Shown here one piece after another: positions 1-7,556 of a stretch of DNA of 64,000 bases. A program made the position numbers and the translations under genes. The DNA comes from a virus, in the IMG/VR virus record IMGVR_UViG_3300021963_006415, positions 1 through 64,000 of that record; one strand, written 5' to 3'. Numbering within the stretch: the first letter of the stretch is position 1; each line of letters starts with the position of its first letter. The notes beneath the pieces are model-generated. The model was given only the letters and a program-made list of their open reading frames with translations, searched no databases and was not told where the DNA came from.

Positions 1-16
1 TAGAAAACTAAAGAAA

Positions 17-214
17 TTATTTGTTTTTATCAAAAAAATTTTGTAATTTCTCTTTTCTTATTGCCTTTTGCTTATTAATTCTCTTAGTTACAGATGGTTT
101 TTCAAACTCTTTTCTATCCCTAAGTTGCTCTATTTGCTTTACGCTTTTTACTTTATTTTTGTAAGCTTTTAATGCTTTTTCGATGTTTCCATCTTTTACA
201 TCAATAATCAACAT
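17..214 (-). CDS. small Lys-rich protein, function unknown
   Basis: A 65-residue, strongly basic protein with an ATG start, six bases downstream of the preceding gene's stop. After a short hydrophobic strand (MLIIDV) it is mostly charged, helix-prone sequence with many Lys, Glu and Arg. I do not recognise a family. Its place at the end of the head-gene series (portal, core proteins, protease) suggests an assembly or capsid role, but this rests on position only. Confidence 0.65.
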   Translation of the reverse strand: MLIIDVKDGNIEKALKAYKNKVKSVKQIEQLRDRKEFEKPSVTKRINKQKAIRKEKLQNFFDKNK

Positions 215-220
215 AACTTA

Positions 221-592
221 TTACTGGTGGTTTACTAATTTATATTTTGTTTTATATAATAGGGATACAACTGTATCTATATCGTTCTGAATCCAACTAT
301 CTTGTAACTTTGGGTTTTGTCTTAATTTTGCAACCATAGTGCAAAGTTTTTCAAAATAATTAATTATATTTTTAATATCATTATTTTTATCCAATACTCC
401 AATGCCAGATAATTGAATTAATCCTTCTTTTCCCTGATATACTTCCACTAATCCATCAATTAATCCACCAATAGAATCATAATATTCACCCAATGCAACG
501 TGTGCCGAATGTGCTCCCACACCTCTAACACCCAAATGAAATGAATGCGCTTGTGTTCTACTTTGTAATAGTAATGATGCTAATTCTTCCAC
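221..592 (-). CDS. helical phage protein, possibly ferritin-like (DUF5856-type)
   Basis: A 123-residue protein starting at GTG; the G of the upstream TAG stop is the first base of this GTG (TAGTG), a translational-coupling arrangement. The N-terminal half is His-rich (AHSFHLGV, GAHSAHVALGEYYD) and then reads LVDGLVEVYQG-like helix. From memory this resembles a Dps/ferritin-like family of unknown function in large phages, sometimes labelled DUF5856. A metal-binding helical bundle is an inference; no enzymatic role is claimed. Confidence 0.75.
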   Translation of the reverse strand: MEELASLLLQSRTQAHSFHLGVRGVGAHSAHVALGEYYDSIGGLIDGLVEVYQGKEGLIQLSGIGVLDKNNDIKNIINYFEKLCTMVAKLRQNPKLQDSWIQNDIDTVVSLLYKTKYKLVNHQ

Positions 593-1020
593 TATTTTTT
601 ATTTTTTGATTCTCTCAACCCTAATCTCTTTCTCATAACTTCTTCCGAAACATCTGCAATTTCAAAGTATCTATTCAATACATGCCCCATATCTTCGTAA
701 AGAGCCTCTAATCTTTGTTCTTGTGCTTTTGCTTCTAATGATTCTTTTTGAAATTTTTCGTGCAATGCTTTTAATTCCTTCATATTACGCTTGATAGTAA
801 CTCTATCAAACCAATCACCACCTTCTCTTAAAGTATATTCCTGTGCTGCATCTGCAATACCACCTAAAGTTTCAGCAATAGTTCTGATATCAGATTTTCT
901 ATTCATCTGCTCTCTGAATTGACCAAATGTAGAAATTATTTCCAAAAAGTGTTTTTTGATTTCGGTAGGAAGTTGTTGAAATTCTTCTTCCTCATTCAAA
1001 AGGTCTTTTAACTTTAACAT
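592..1020 (-). CDS. helical head-region protein, function unknown
   Basis: A 142-residue acidic and helical protein with ATG start two bases after the upstream stop. Residues about 60-140 are rich in Glu, Lys, Leu and Arg and look like a long coiled coil (KELKALHEKF onward). No catalytic motif is seen. The position directly downstream of the prohead protease suggests a prohead scaffold or core-associated protein as in T4-like head clusters; that role is inferred from context. Confidence 0.7.
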   Translation of the reverse strand: MLKLKDLLNEEEEFQQLPTEIKKHFLEIISTFGQFREQMNRKSDIRTIAETLGGIADAAQEYTLREGGDWFDRVTIKRNMKELKALHEKFQKESLEAKAQEQRLEALYEDMGHVLNRYFEIADVSEEVMRKRLGLRESKNKK

Positions 1021-1022
1021 AA

Positions 1023-1286
1023 TTATCTCTTTACAATTTTATATTTTTTCAATCTTTGAACGGCTTGTGCTAATTCTTGCGGAGTCATACCTAAAGCATC
1101 TACTAATTTTGCTATTACTAATTGTTCTTTTCTTCTACCTAAGTTATATGATTTGATAACATTTAATGCTCTATCTAAAAATCTTTCAACTTTAGATGGG
1201 ATTGCCACATCCATATCCTCCAAATCTTCTTTTATTACTTTTGGATTAATTTGTTTACCAGGTATTAAATTTACTAGCTTTGCCAT
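1023..1286 (-). CDS. small helical protein, possible DNA-binding fold
   Basis: An 87-residue basic protein with an ATG start, four bases after the protease stop. The C-terminal part (about residues 50-87: RRKEQLVIAKLVDALGMTPQ, then LAQAVQRLKKYKIVKR) reads like two or three helices with a possible helix-turn-helix. I cannot name a family. It is retained between the protease and two other head-region genes, which argues for a conserved structural or regulatory function. Confidence 0.65.
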   Translation of the reverse strand: MAKLVNLIPGKQINPKVIKEDLEDMDVAIPSKVERFLDRALNVIKSYNLGRRKEQLVIAKLVDALGMTPQELAQAVQRLKKYKIVKR

Positions 1287-1290
1287 TTTA

Positions 1291-1881
1291 TTAGTTTAAT
1301 TCTATTATAATTTCTCTCATTAAATCTTGTGATTTACACCATTTACCACATTCTTCTGCAACTTTTTTCCATTGCTTTGATTCGTTCATTGGTGCCATAA
1401 ATGCTCCGTGAGTTGATGGGTTTGAAACAAAATCCCAACCCACTAATTCAAAATCTTCTTGCACCATTAAAGTACCATCGTTTAATTCTTTTACTGAACC
1501 TAATCCTCTACTACTAATACCTAAACGGATATTATTCTTCAACAATTCTCTAAGAATGTTTCCTGATGGAGTTGAAAGGATTTCTACAACACCAACAACA
1601 TCATCACCATCCCATCCGATTTCTCTGATATTGTGGGAAACGTTTTTAAGGTTAATAACGGGAGAATCTGGGTGGTCTAATTCACCCAATGCTCTTCTTT
1701 CTTTGATAAGTTGCTCATATTTTTGACACTCTCTTTCTAAGATTTCTTTTGGATATCTTCTATTGTTTTGATTAGGAGCACCTGCTCTTTGTAGGATACC
1801 TTTAACTAAATAAGTACCATTATCCTGCTCAACAAGTTTAGCTTCAAACAAATGAGTTTCTATCAATAATCCTTTATTCAT
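1291..1881 (-). CDS. prohead core protease, T4 gp21-like
   Basis: A 196-residue serine protease of the T4 gp21 (peptidase S80) type, which matures the prohead by cutting scaffold and capsid proteins. The sequence shows the two family landmarks: GELDHP with the probable catalytic His at about residue 70, and GISSRGLG with the probable catalytic Ser at 123-124. The size fits the family. The ATG starts immediately after the TAA of the upstream frame. Its neighbours (portal and core-type genes upstream) give the usual T4-type order; the major capsid gene would be expected further left, outside the window. Confidence 0.92.
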   Translation of the reverse strand: MNKGLLIETHLFEAKLVEQDNGTYLVKGILQRAGAPNQNNRRYPKEILERECQKYEQLIKERRALGELDHPDSPVINLKNVSHNIREIGWDGDDVVGVVEILSTPSGNILRELLKNNIRLGISSRGLGSVKELNDGTLMVQEDFELVGWDFVSNPSTHGAFMAPMNESKQWKKVAEECGKWCKSQDLMREIIIELN

Positions 1882-2301
1882 TTATTTTATATCTTTTTTT
1901 ACCTTTTCTACTGCTTTATCAGTTAACCCCCTATCATCCCACGCTTTTACTAAGGCGGTTTTTAGATGGTTTTTTAATTCATTTTCATCCAACTCTCCAT
2001 TTGTACTATCACTCATTTTTGTTATTTGAGTTTGTACATATCCCATTTTCACTATTCTATCCGCAACTCCGTTGTTTATTCCATCGTTGCTATCTAATAA
2101 CTTAGCTATATCGTTCATAACTGCTTTGTTATTCGATATAGATTCTAATATTTTGGTAACCGCTTTTTTGTATTCGTTGTTACCATTTATATAGTTTCCT
2201 ACTTTTTTAATTAATTCATAAAAAAAATAAAAAACTACTTTTCCTAAAATAGCAAAAGATATAGTTAAAAGTATTCCTTCAACTACACCTTCGTTAACTA
2301 C
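1882..2301 (-). CDS. frameshift-extension reading frame with a hydrophobic segment
   Basis: This frame is open from GTA at 2301 to TAA at 1882 (139 codons). It has no ATG, GTG or TTG before the internal ATG at 2118, so a gene called from that ATG alone would have 78 residues and leave 2119-2297 unexplained. The upstream part is protein-like: VVNEGVVEG, then a hydrophobic stretch (ILLTISFAILGKVVFYFFYE) like a membrane segment, then helical sequence running unbroken into the 78-residue part. It lies in the -1 frame relative to the preceding gene and begins exactly at that gene's A10 run. I infer production by -1 frameshifting as a fusion of about 297 residues; independent initiation at 2118 or a homopolymer sequencing error are the alternatives. 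Confidence 0.6.
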   Translation of the reverse strand, partial: VVNEGVVEGILLTISFAILGKVVFYFFYELIKKVGNYINGNNEYKKAVTKILESISNNKAVMNDIAKLLDSNDGINNGVADRIVKMGYVQTQITKMSDSTNGELDENELKNHLKTALVKAWDDRGLTDKAVEKVKKDIK

Positions 2302-2324
2302 TTTTTTTTTTGAGCCCCTTCATT
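2298..2324 (-). other. candidate programmed -1 frameshift site
   Basis: On the minus strand the last codons of the upstream gene read GCT CAA AAA AAA AAG TAG. This holds the heptamer A AAA AAG (2301-2307), the same slippery sequence used in E. coli dnaX, directly before the zero-frame stop. A GAAGGGG run (2315-2321) lies about seven bases upstream and could act like a stimulatory Shine-Dalgarno-type element. Directly downstream TAGTTAA can pair with TTAACTA about 21 bases later, a weak AT stem. The -1 frame then stays open for 139 codons. An A10 run could also permit transcriptional slippage. Confidence 0.6.
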
Positions 2325-2774
2325 TTTGGCTCTTAGTTTCGCTAAATCGCTTCCCTCAATTTCACCATCTTTATCAACATCAATTTGCTTTTGCTTATCG
2401 GTTAATTCAGCTTCTTTTAAACTTTTTAATTGTTTTTGTAATGGTTCAAACTGCTTTAAAAATTCATCGGCACTTATTCTACCAGCATTTGATGCTACCA
2501 CAAGCTTATATATTTTAGCCATAATAGGTTGCTCAGCCTTTGGATTGTTACGTTTATCGTATTCGTTTACCGAATCACCATATCCTTTCAATCTACCCTC
2601 CGATTTTGCTGTTGCAGCTTTATCCACAGCGTTGAAGAATGCTTTCTTTTCAGTATCACTCATAGAAGCGATTGATTTGCCAGTTCTGTCCAACATTGCT
2701 TTGAACATTTCTTGGTAATCGCTTTCTTCTTTAACAACTTGTTTGATAAGTTCTTTTAATTGAGTTAATTTCAT
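2298..2774 (-). CDS. prohead-core-type protein with EF-hand-like loop
   Basis: The zero-frame product has 158 residues. It starts with an amphipathic helix (MKLTQLKELIKQVVKEE) and continues as charged helical sequence. Near the C-terminus, DVDKDGEIEGSDLAKL resembles a single Ca-binding EF-hand or dockerin-type loop (about residues 132-147). It ends GAQKKK followed by TAG, on the slippery A10 run described separately. The place between portal and prohead protease matches where T4 encodes its small core proteins (gp67/gp68), so a scaffold-core role is inferred. It begins two bases after the upstream gene's stop. Confidence 0.75.
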   Translation of the reverse strand: MKLTQLKELIKQVVKEESDYQEMFKAMLDRTGKSIASMSDTEKKAFFNAVDKAATAKSEGRLKGYGDSVNEYDKRNNPKAEQPIMAKIYKLVVASNAGRISADEFLKQFEPLQKQLKSLKEAELTDKQKQIDVDKDGEIEGSDLAKLRAKNEGAQKKK

Positions 2775-2775
2775 T

Positions 2776-3726
2776 TTATTCTGATATTTTTCGTATTTGT
2801 TGTTCTAATCTTATAAGTCTTTCCTTTATCTTATAAATATTACTATTTGTTCTTTTCCAAAAAGACTGATTAGAAACTCCGTTTTCTGATTTTAATTTAC
2901 CATACCACCCCAAAAACTTTTCTATTTCTGCAAGTTGTTTGTTTATATTTGAGATACCTCTATTTACTTTTGTAGTTGCTGGTGCATCTTCTTTTTTTAA
3001 TGCAACCCAACGATTTTCATTCATTACAAAGTTACCATCTTTATCCGATACATAGTAGGCAACCATATTATACGAACCCCCTCTTTGTTTTTCAAGCTTC
3101 TCCACTTCTTTTTTGGCTTCTTTGTATGATGAATAAGAATCTTTAAAAACTCCTTTACCTTGCCCTCTACCTTTGTTATATCCTACATAGTATAAACCTT
3201 CTTTTACTACACTATATCCGGTTAATGCTGCTTGCTTTTTACCTTTTTTATCCTCATCTTCTTTTCTACCAAATGCGTATGGAGTACCATATCCAGCTAC
3301 ATCGCCTGTTGTAGTAGCTTCATCAACTTTCAATTCAGCATCTTTATACATACCACTAACCTTAGCATCTAATTCTGCTGCTAGCTTCTTCTTTTGTGCC
3401 GTTAAAGTTTTTAATTGTTGAATGTGTTGTTTTTCTTCTGGTGTTCCTTTTGATTTTTTGTATAAATCCAAATGCTTCTCCATAGAATCGATTACTTTTG
3501 CATAATCGGTTTGTATAGCTCTAACTGAACGTAATTCTGCTAATACAATTTCTTTGATTTTATCCGGTAAGCCTTTATGAGAAGTTGATGCGAAATCTTT
3601 TGTATCTTTATCAGACATTGAGTCAGCTGCTTTTTCAACTTCTGGAGATGGGTTTTCCATATCACCTTTTTGTGCGGCGTGTACCATACCCATAAATCTT
3701 TGTTGTGCTTTACTTACTGCTGGCAT
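2776..3726 (-). CDS. prohead-core-type protein, DUF3008-like N-terminus
   Basis: A 316-residue protein. The N-terminus MPAVSKAQQRFMGMVHAAQK closely resembles a short motif family (DUF3008-like) seen in many large phages. Residues about 60-135 are predicted coiled coil rich in Lys, Glu and Gln; the middle holds a Gly/Tyr-rich block (VGYNKGRGQGKG), and the C-terminal 70 residues are again helical. The ATG lies 17 bases inside the previous gene. A role as scaffold or core component is inferred from its place between portal and protease; the function is unknown. Confidence 0.75.
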   Translation of the reverse strand: MPAVSKAQQRFMGMVHAAQKGDMENPSPEVEKAADSMSDKDTKDFASTSHKGLPDKIKEIVLAELRSVRAIQTDYAKVIDSMEKHLDLYKKSKGTPEEKQHIQQLKTLTAQKKKLAAELDAKVSGMYKDAELKVDEATTTGDVAGYGTPYAFGRKEDEDKKGKKQAALTGYSVVKEGLYYVGYNKGRGQGKGVFKDSYSSYKEAKKEVEKLEKQRGGSYNMVAYYVSDKDGNFVMNENRWVALKKEDAPATTKVNRGISNINKQLAEIEKFLGWYGKLKSENGVSNQSFWKRTNSNIYKIKERLIRLEQQIRKISE

Positions 3727-4585
3727 TTTTTAGTTCTTTTAAAAGTTCATAAGACATCATTAATGCCGATAAATGTGATTCTTTTAATTTCTTAACAGTC
3801 TTAATTTTCTTAATGTTAGAAATAGTTTCTGCTAATTTAATCTTTGTTACCTTATCTGAAACTTTAGAACCAATTTGCTTTAATCCTTCTGATAAAGAAT
3901 TAACCTCATTATTAACGTACTCCTTTAATTTTCCGGTGTTGTTAATATTGTTAATATATTCTTTGAGTAAGTTTTTTTGTTCTTCTGATAAATTATTATA
4001 TTTTTTGTTGAAGTTTTCAACTAACATTTTATATGATAGCATTCTAACTTCTTCATCCTGCTTTCTATATTCTTCTAAAACTCTATCATTTACTTTCTTA
4101 TCTTTATTTTCAATTGAAGAATTGATTATATTTTCAACAATTGTAAATTTAGAATTAACAATATCTTTTGGTTCAAATGATTCTTTGGTAATAGATGCTT
4201 CAAAAATTTTATAAATTGATGCTAATGATTTATAATTTGAAATTGGAGATTTTACAAACTCATCAATATTATAAGTTTCTTTTATCTGCTTTATAAGATT
4301 ATATTTTTCTTTTGTAAGTTTTTGCTCATCCAATCTTTTACGAGCTTCGCACACAGTTTCTACAAATTTTTCAGCCTTTGATTCTGAATTATATTTTTCA
4401 TTAATCAAATACTGATATAGTTTTAATTCTTTTGAAAGTTCTTTTTTAGAAGAAAAAAATTCTTTTAATATCTTCTCAGCTTTTGAACTGGTTTTGCCAG
4501 ACATGATTTCGGATGTAATCTGTCTTACTAACAACTCAAAAATGAATCCTGTGTTTTTAAACTTTGAATGTTTAATATTTTTCAT
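3710..4585 (-). CDS. conserved T4-like head-region protein, function unknown
   Basis: A 291-residue helical, Lys/Glu-rich protein that starts MKNIKHSKFKNTGFIFELLV. That opening is of a type I recall from marine T4-like phages, where it sits next to the portal gene. I choose the ATG at 4585; an in-frame TTG one codon upstream is less likely. No enzymatic motifs are seen. A TATTTATA box on the minus strand ends about 20 bases upstream. Context suggests a head assembly component; nothing more specific can be supported. Confidence 0.75.
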   Translation of the reverse strand: MKNIKHSKFKNTGFIFELLVRQITSEIMSGKTSSKAEKILKEFFSSKKELSKELKLYQYLINEKYNSESKAEKFVETVCEARKRLDEQKLTKEKYNLIKQIKETYNIDEFVKSPISNYKSLASIYKIFEASITKESFEPKDIVNSKFTIVENIINSSIENKDKKVNDRVLEEYRKQDEEVRMLSYKMLVENFNKKYNNLSEEQKNLLKEYINNINNTGKLKEYVNNEVNSLSEGLKQIGSKVSDKVTKIKLAETISNIKKIKTVKKLKESHLSALMMSYELLKELKNASSK

Positions 4586-4605
4586 CAATTATATAATTTC
4601 TCTGA

Positions 4606-4613
4606 TATAAATA
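4606..4613 (-). promoter_or_regulatory. TATTTATA box upstream of core gene
   Basis: Minus-strand TATTTATA within a longer ATATTTATAT context, about 20 bases upstream of the ATG at 4585, in the short gap after the portal gene. The same octamer recurs at a similar distance before several other genes after short gaps. Promoter function is inferred from recurrence and position only. Confidence 0.35.
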
Positions 4614-4631
4614 TACTTTTCTTTTAGATTA

Positions 4632-6386
4632 TTACTCCTTATCCAAATTCTCTGTCAAAATCGTCTTTTTATTACCATCCATATCCTTAAATACTTCTAA
4701 ATAAGAAGTTTTTCTCGGTTTATATTTGACAGAACCTTCTTTTTGTTTAAGAGTTTTAATTCCCAATGGGTCTCTACCTTCGGGATGGTCATCTTTACCA
4801 TATCTAACCGGGTCTTTTGGTCTACCAACTCCATCTTCTGCTAATTCATTTTTTATCCTCTGAATTTCTTCCTCCACATCGGTTGGAGCATCTGTTCCTG
4901 TTTCTTTTGCTGGGTCAACACCCTGCGTTTCAATAGATGTTAATCTGAACATTTGTTTAGTATCTTCTAATACTGCAACTGTTTGTTCATCTTGTTCATC
5001 TTGTGCCATTCCCATAATAGACTGATACATCCATTCTTTAGAGAACATCTTTGTTTGTTGCATTTGTTGAATCAATGCTACTTTTGATGTGTATAACTCA
5101 ACTTTCTCTTGCTCATATATTTTTGATGGAGTAGTTAGTTCTAATGAAAAATCTGTCAAACTATCATCATCAATTCCTTGCGAATATAAGTGAACGATTG
5201 CGATTTTTGTTAATTCTGAAATAAGTACTCTTTGAATTCTTTCGATTGTTTTTGCAAATCTAATATCTTGCGCTGCTAACGTTGCTTTACCATTAATATC
5301 TTCTTCGTATCCTAAAAACGCTTTAGGAATCTTTAAAGATGACATCAATTTATTTTTAAGGTAATTGATATCATCAATCATATTATATTCTAATCCTTTC
5401 AATGTATCGATAGATGTACCATTATCACTACCACGAACTGGCATATAGTAATCTTCGATAAGGTTCTGCATATTATATTTTAAATTATACTCACCTGTTT
5501 TTTCATCAACAAAAGGAACTTTTTTAGATGCATTGATAATCTTTTGCATATAGTTATCCACTTCGTTTGGTGGGATATTACCAACATCTACTTTGAAAAT
5601 CCTCTTTTCAGGAGCTCTCATTACTCTATGAATTAACATAGCATCTTCCATAAGAGATAGCTGCTTCCAAACCCTTCTACCACCTTCAATCATAGATTTT
5701 CCGTAAGGTAAGAAGTTTGCATCTGAATTTAAACGGAAGTGAGCTACTTCATAGTTTTCGTATTCTTTTTTATTTCCTGCGTTAGCTGGAGAATAACCAC
5801 TATTTGGATTCATAAATGGTGAATATACGAATTTTACTCTTTGAGGATTTTGTATATCAAACCCTTCAACTCTACTTGTTTCATAAACAGACATTGGCTG
5901 TACGTTAACAATACCCAACCCTTCTGCCATTTCTAATTGTAAAAATAAATCACCATACTTTACTAAATTTCTAGTCCAAGGCCATAATGTAAATTCTATA
6001 TTCATAATATCATAAAACAAATTTTCTAAAATTTGCTTTACATTATCATCTGGGTGATGTATTTTTAATATATTACCTTGTTCGTTTTTTGCGGTACATT
6101 CATCAGCGTATATATCTAATGCCGATGATAAAATCGGGTCCATATCCATTGAATCGTAATCTCTAAACAAGTCAATTCTAACTTGTTGATAAGCCATAGC
6201 CGATTCTATTAAACCTCCACTAAATTGTGGGGTTCTCATACGCATGTACCTGTCTACTAAGTTTGTTGTTAAACTTTGATGTTCGTCTGTGTCTATTACC
6301 TTAATACCCTTTTCTGTTTTACGAACTATGGTATTAGTTGAAAATAGTTTTTGTAACCTACCAAAAAATGATTTATCTGATGCCAT
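4632..6386 (-). CDS. portal vertex protein, T4 gp20-like
   Basis: A 584-residue portal protein that forms the dodecameric ring through which DNA enters and leaves the head. The size, the N-terminal MASDKSFFGRLQKLF and the central portal-type block (MDPILSSALDIYADECT, then KYGDLFLQLE) match T4 gp20-like portals. A further family feature is the segment on loading and nucleic-acid contacts around NKLMSSLKIPKAFLGYEEDI. It sits between the Cys-rich protein and core-type proteins, downstream of the terminase, in the usual T4-type order. The C-terminal 80 residues are charged and probably flexible. Confidence 0.93.
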   Translation of the reverse strand: MASDKSFFGRLQKLFSTNTIVRKTEKGIKVIDTDEHQSLTTNLVDRYMRMRTPQFSGGLIESAMAYQQVRIDLFRDYDSMDMDPILSSALDIYADECTAKNEQGNILKIHHPDDNVKQILENLFYDIMNIEFTLWPWTRNLVKYGDLFLQLEMAEGLGIVNVQPMSVYETSRVEGFDIQNPQRVKFVYSPFMNPNSGYSPANAGNKKEYENYEVAHFRLNSDANFLPYGKSMIEGGRRVWKQLSLMEDAMLIHRVMRAPEKRIFKVDVGNIPPNEVDNYMQKIINASKKVPFVDEKTGEYNLKYNMQNLIEDYYMPVRGSDNGTSIDTLKGLEYNMIDDINYLKNKLMSSLKIPKAFLGYEEDINGKATLAAQDIRFAKTIERIQRVLISELTKIAIVHLYSQGIDDDSLTDFSLELTTPSKIYEQEKVELYTSKVALIQQMQQTKMFSKEWMYQSIMGMAQDEQDEQTVAVLEDTKQMFRLTSIETQGVDPAKETGTDAPTDVEEEIQRIKNELAEDGVGRPKDPVRYGKDDHPEGRDPLGIKTLKQKEGSVKYKPRKTSYLEVFKDMDGNKKTILTENLDKE

Positions 6387-6424
6387 TTTGTTTTTAAATA
6401 ATTGTAATTGTTAAATATATGGAA

Positions 6425-6448
6425 AATTTTTGGAATTTCCAAAAAATT
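6425..6448 (-). terminator. weak AT-rich hairpin before portal gene
   Basis: An inverted repeat (TTTTTGGA, three-base loop, TCCAAAAA) overlaps the stop of the 358-residue gene and is followed on the minus strand by TTTT. It may be an intrinsic terminator or a processing stem separating that gene from the portal gene. The stem has few G-C pairs, so the call is tentative. Confidence 0.3.
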
Positions 6449-7523
6449 ACCACTTTCTACAAGACCAATATCTTGCCTTCCATCTTGGACCTGGATTATC
6501 ACAATTATGTCTGGCTCTAAAAGATTTTCTTCTTTCAGGATTTGATTTTTTAATTCTCATATTTGGGTCACCAAAGTTTACTTTAACAACGTTACCGCTT
6601 GCATTTTTTACATAAACTTTGAACTTCTTAACATCTCCTTGCATTGGTTTACCCAATTGAACTTTTCTACCCTGATATTCAGCTTCATATACACAATTAC
6701 AATTTGCTTCAGCTAAATATTGTGTATATTCTTTCATAAACTGAACGAACTCTTTCATATCTTGTTCGTTTTCTACATCATATTCCTCTACTTCATCTAT
6801 TTGCTCGTTTACATTTTTTGCATTTACGGGCATTAAACTTTTTAATTTCATATCTTCATTATTTTCTTTTACAGGTACACAATTAGGGACCATTTTACCA
6901 TTTTTCATTTTTCCACCAACTGCTTTATATCCATCCCAACATTCATGTAATGCGTTTAATTCTCCTAAACTTTCATTACAAGTTTTCCAACCACCACCTT
7001 TTGATTTATAGTTTTTTGCAGCCCAACCATTTGCATAAGCTGATGGATAAACATCGAATTTTCTTTTTGCTGCTGCTTTTGATGCTGCCCATTTTCCTGC
7101 ATCAGTTGGACAATTCTTTTCTAAAAAAAGATTTAGTTTTTCTTCTATATTCATAGTTTCATTTTTTTTCTTGCCTTGGCAATGTGCTCTTTGGCTGAAA
7201 CCTTTTGGGTTATTACAATCTATACTCCTTTTATATTTTTCACTCCAATCTTCGTTTTTAGGTTTGGTAGAAACATATATTGGTGTTTTACCTTGTCCTT
7301 TACTATTACTACCACCTCTACCTGCTGCATTTTGTGCAGCTCTTTTTCTACGAGTTGCAGATTCTTTCTCCTTTTTACTCATTCCGGCAGCTTTTGCAGC
7401 CGGTACACATTTTGCATATCCACTCTTTTCTCCGGAAGTTCCACATGGTGGGTGTTTACCATCAACCTTTTTGCCGATGTTTACCCACTTTTCTTTAAAC
7501 CACTTATTTAAATCTTCCTTCAT
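6447..7523 (-). CDS. modular Cys-rich virion-region protein (DUF5872-like N-terminus)
   Basis: A 358-residue protein built from several short basic, Cys-containing modules. Residues 1-70 (FKEKWVNIGKKVDGKHPPCG, YAKCVPAAKAAGMSKKEKES) look like the DUF5872 type known in giant viruses and phages. A second module around 138-185 reads CPTDAGKWAASKAAAKRKFD then YPSAYANGWAAK. An acidic linker follows, and the C-terminus has the recurring phage motif KSFRARHNCDNPGPRWKARY with WSCRKW. The modules may bind metal or DNA. It lies between terminase and portal genes, so a packaging or head role is inferred; the function is unknown. Confidence 0.8.
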   Translation of the reverse strand: MKEDLNKWFKEKWVNIGKKVDGKHPPCGTSGEKSGYAKCVPAAKAAGMSKKEKESATRRKRAAQNAAGRGGSNSKGQGKTPIYVSTKPKNEDWSEKYKRSIDCNNPKGFSQRAHCQGKKKNETMNIEEKLNLFLEKNCPTDAGKWAASKAAAKRKFDVYPSAYANGWAAKNYKSKGGGWKTCNESLGELNALHECWDGYKAVGGKMKNGKMVPNCVPVKENNEDMKLKSLMPVNAKNVNEQIDEVEEYDVENEQDMKEFVQFMKEYTQYLAEANCNCVYEAEYQGRKVQLGKPMQGDVKKFKVYVKNASGNVVKVNFGDPNMRIKKSNPERRKSFRARHNCDNPGPRWKARYWSCRKW

Positions 7524-7540
7524 CTATGATAGTTTCAACA

Positions 7541-7548
7541 TATAAATA
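7541..7548 (-). promoter_or_regulatory. TATTTATA box upstream of Cys-rich protein gene
   Basis: Minus-strand TATTTATA in an AT-only context, 17 bases upstream of the ATG at 7523, in the 33-base gap after the terminase stop. It is one of the recurring boxes at gene starts; promoter function is inferred. Confidence 0.35.
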
Positions 7549-7556
7549 TATAAAAA

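Noticed and set aside
1882-2118. Independent 78-residue gene from ATG 2118
   Set aside because: Possible but less likely: the frame continues upstream without a stop for 61 more protein-like codons to the slippery run of the preceding gene, so I treat it as the end of a frameshift product.
2836-2845. TATTTATA box inside the 316-residue gene as a promoter
   Set aside because: It lies within codons for NIYK-type sequence with no start nearby; it shows that the octamer also occurs by chance.
7171-7545. Plus-strand frames of 111-124 codons opposite the Cys-rich protein
   Set aside because: Leu/Phe/Cys-rich shadows of a Lys-rich coding frame; no start context and no family resemblance, despite hydrophobic stretches that mimic membrane proteins.
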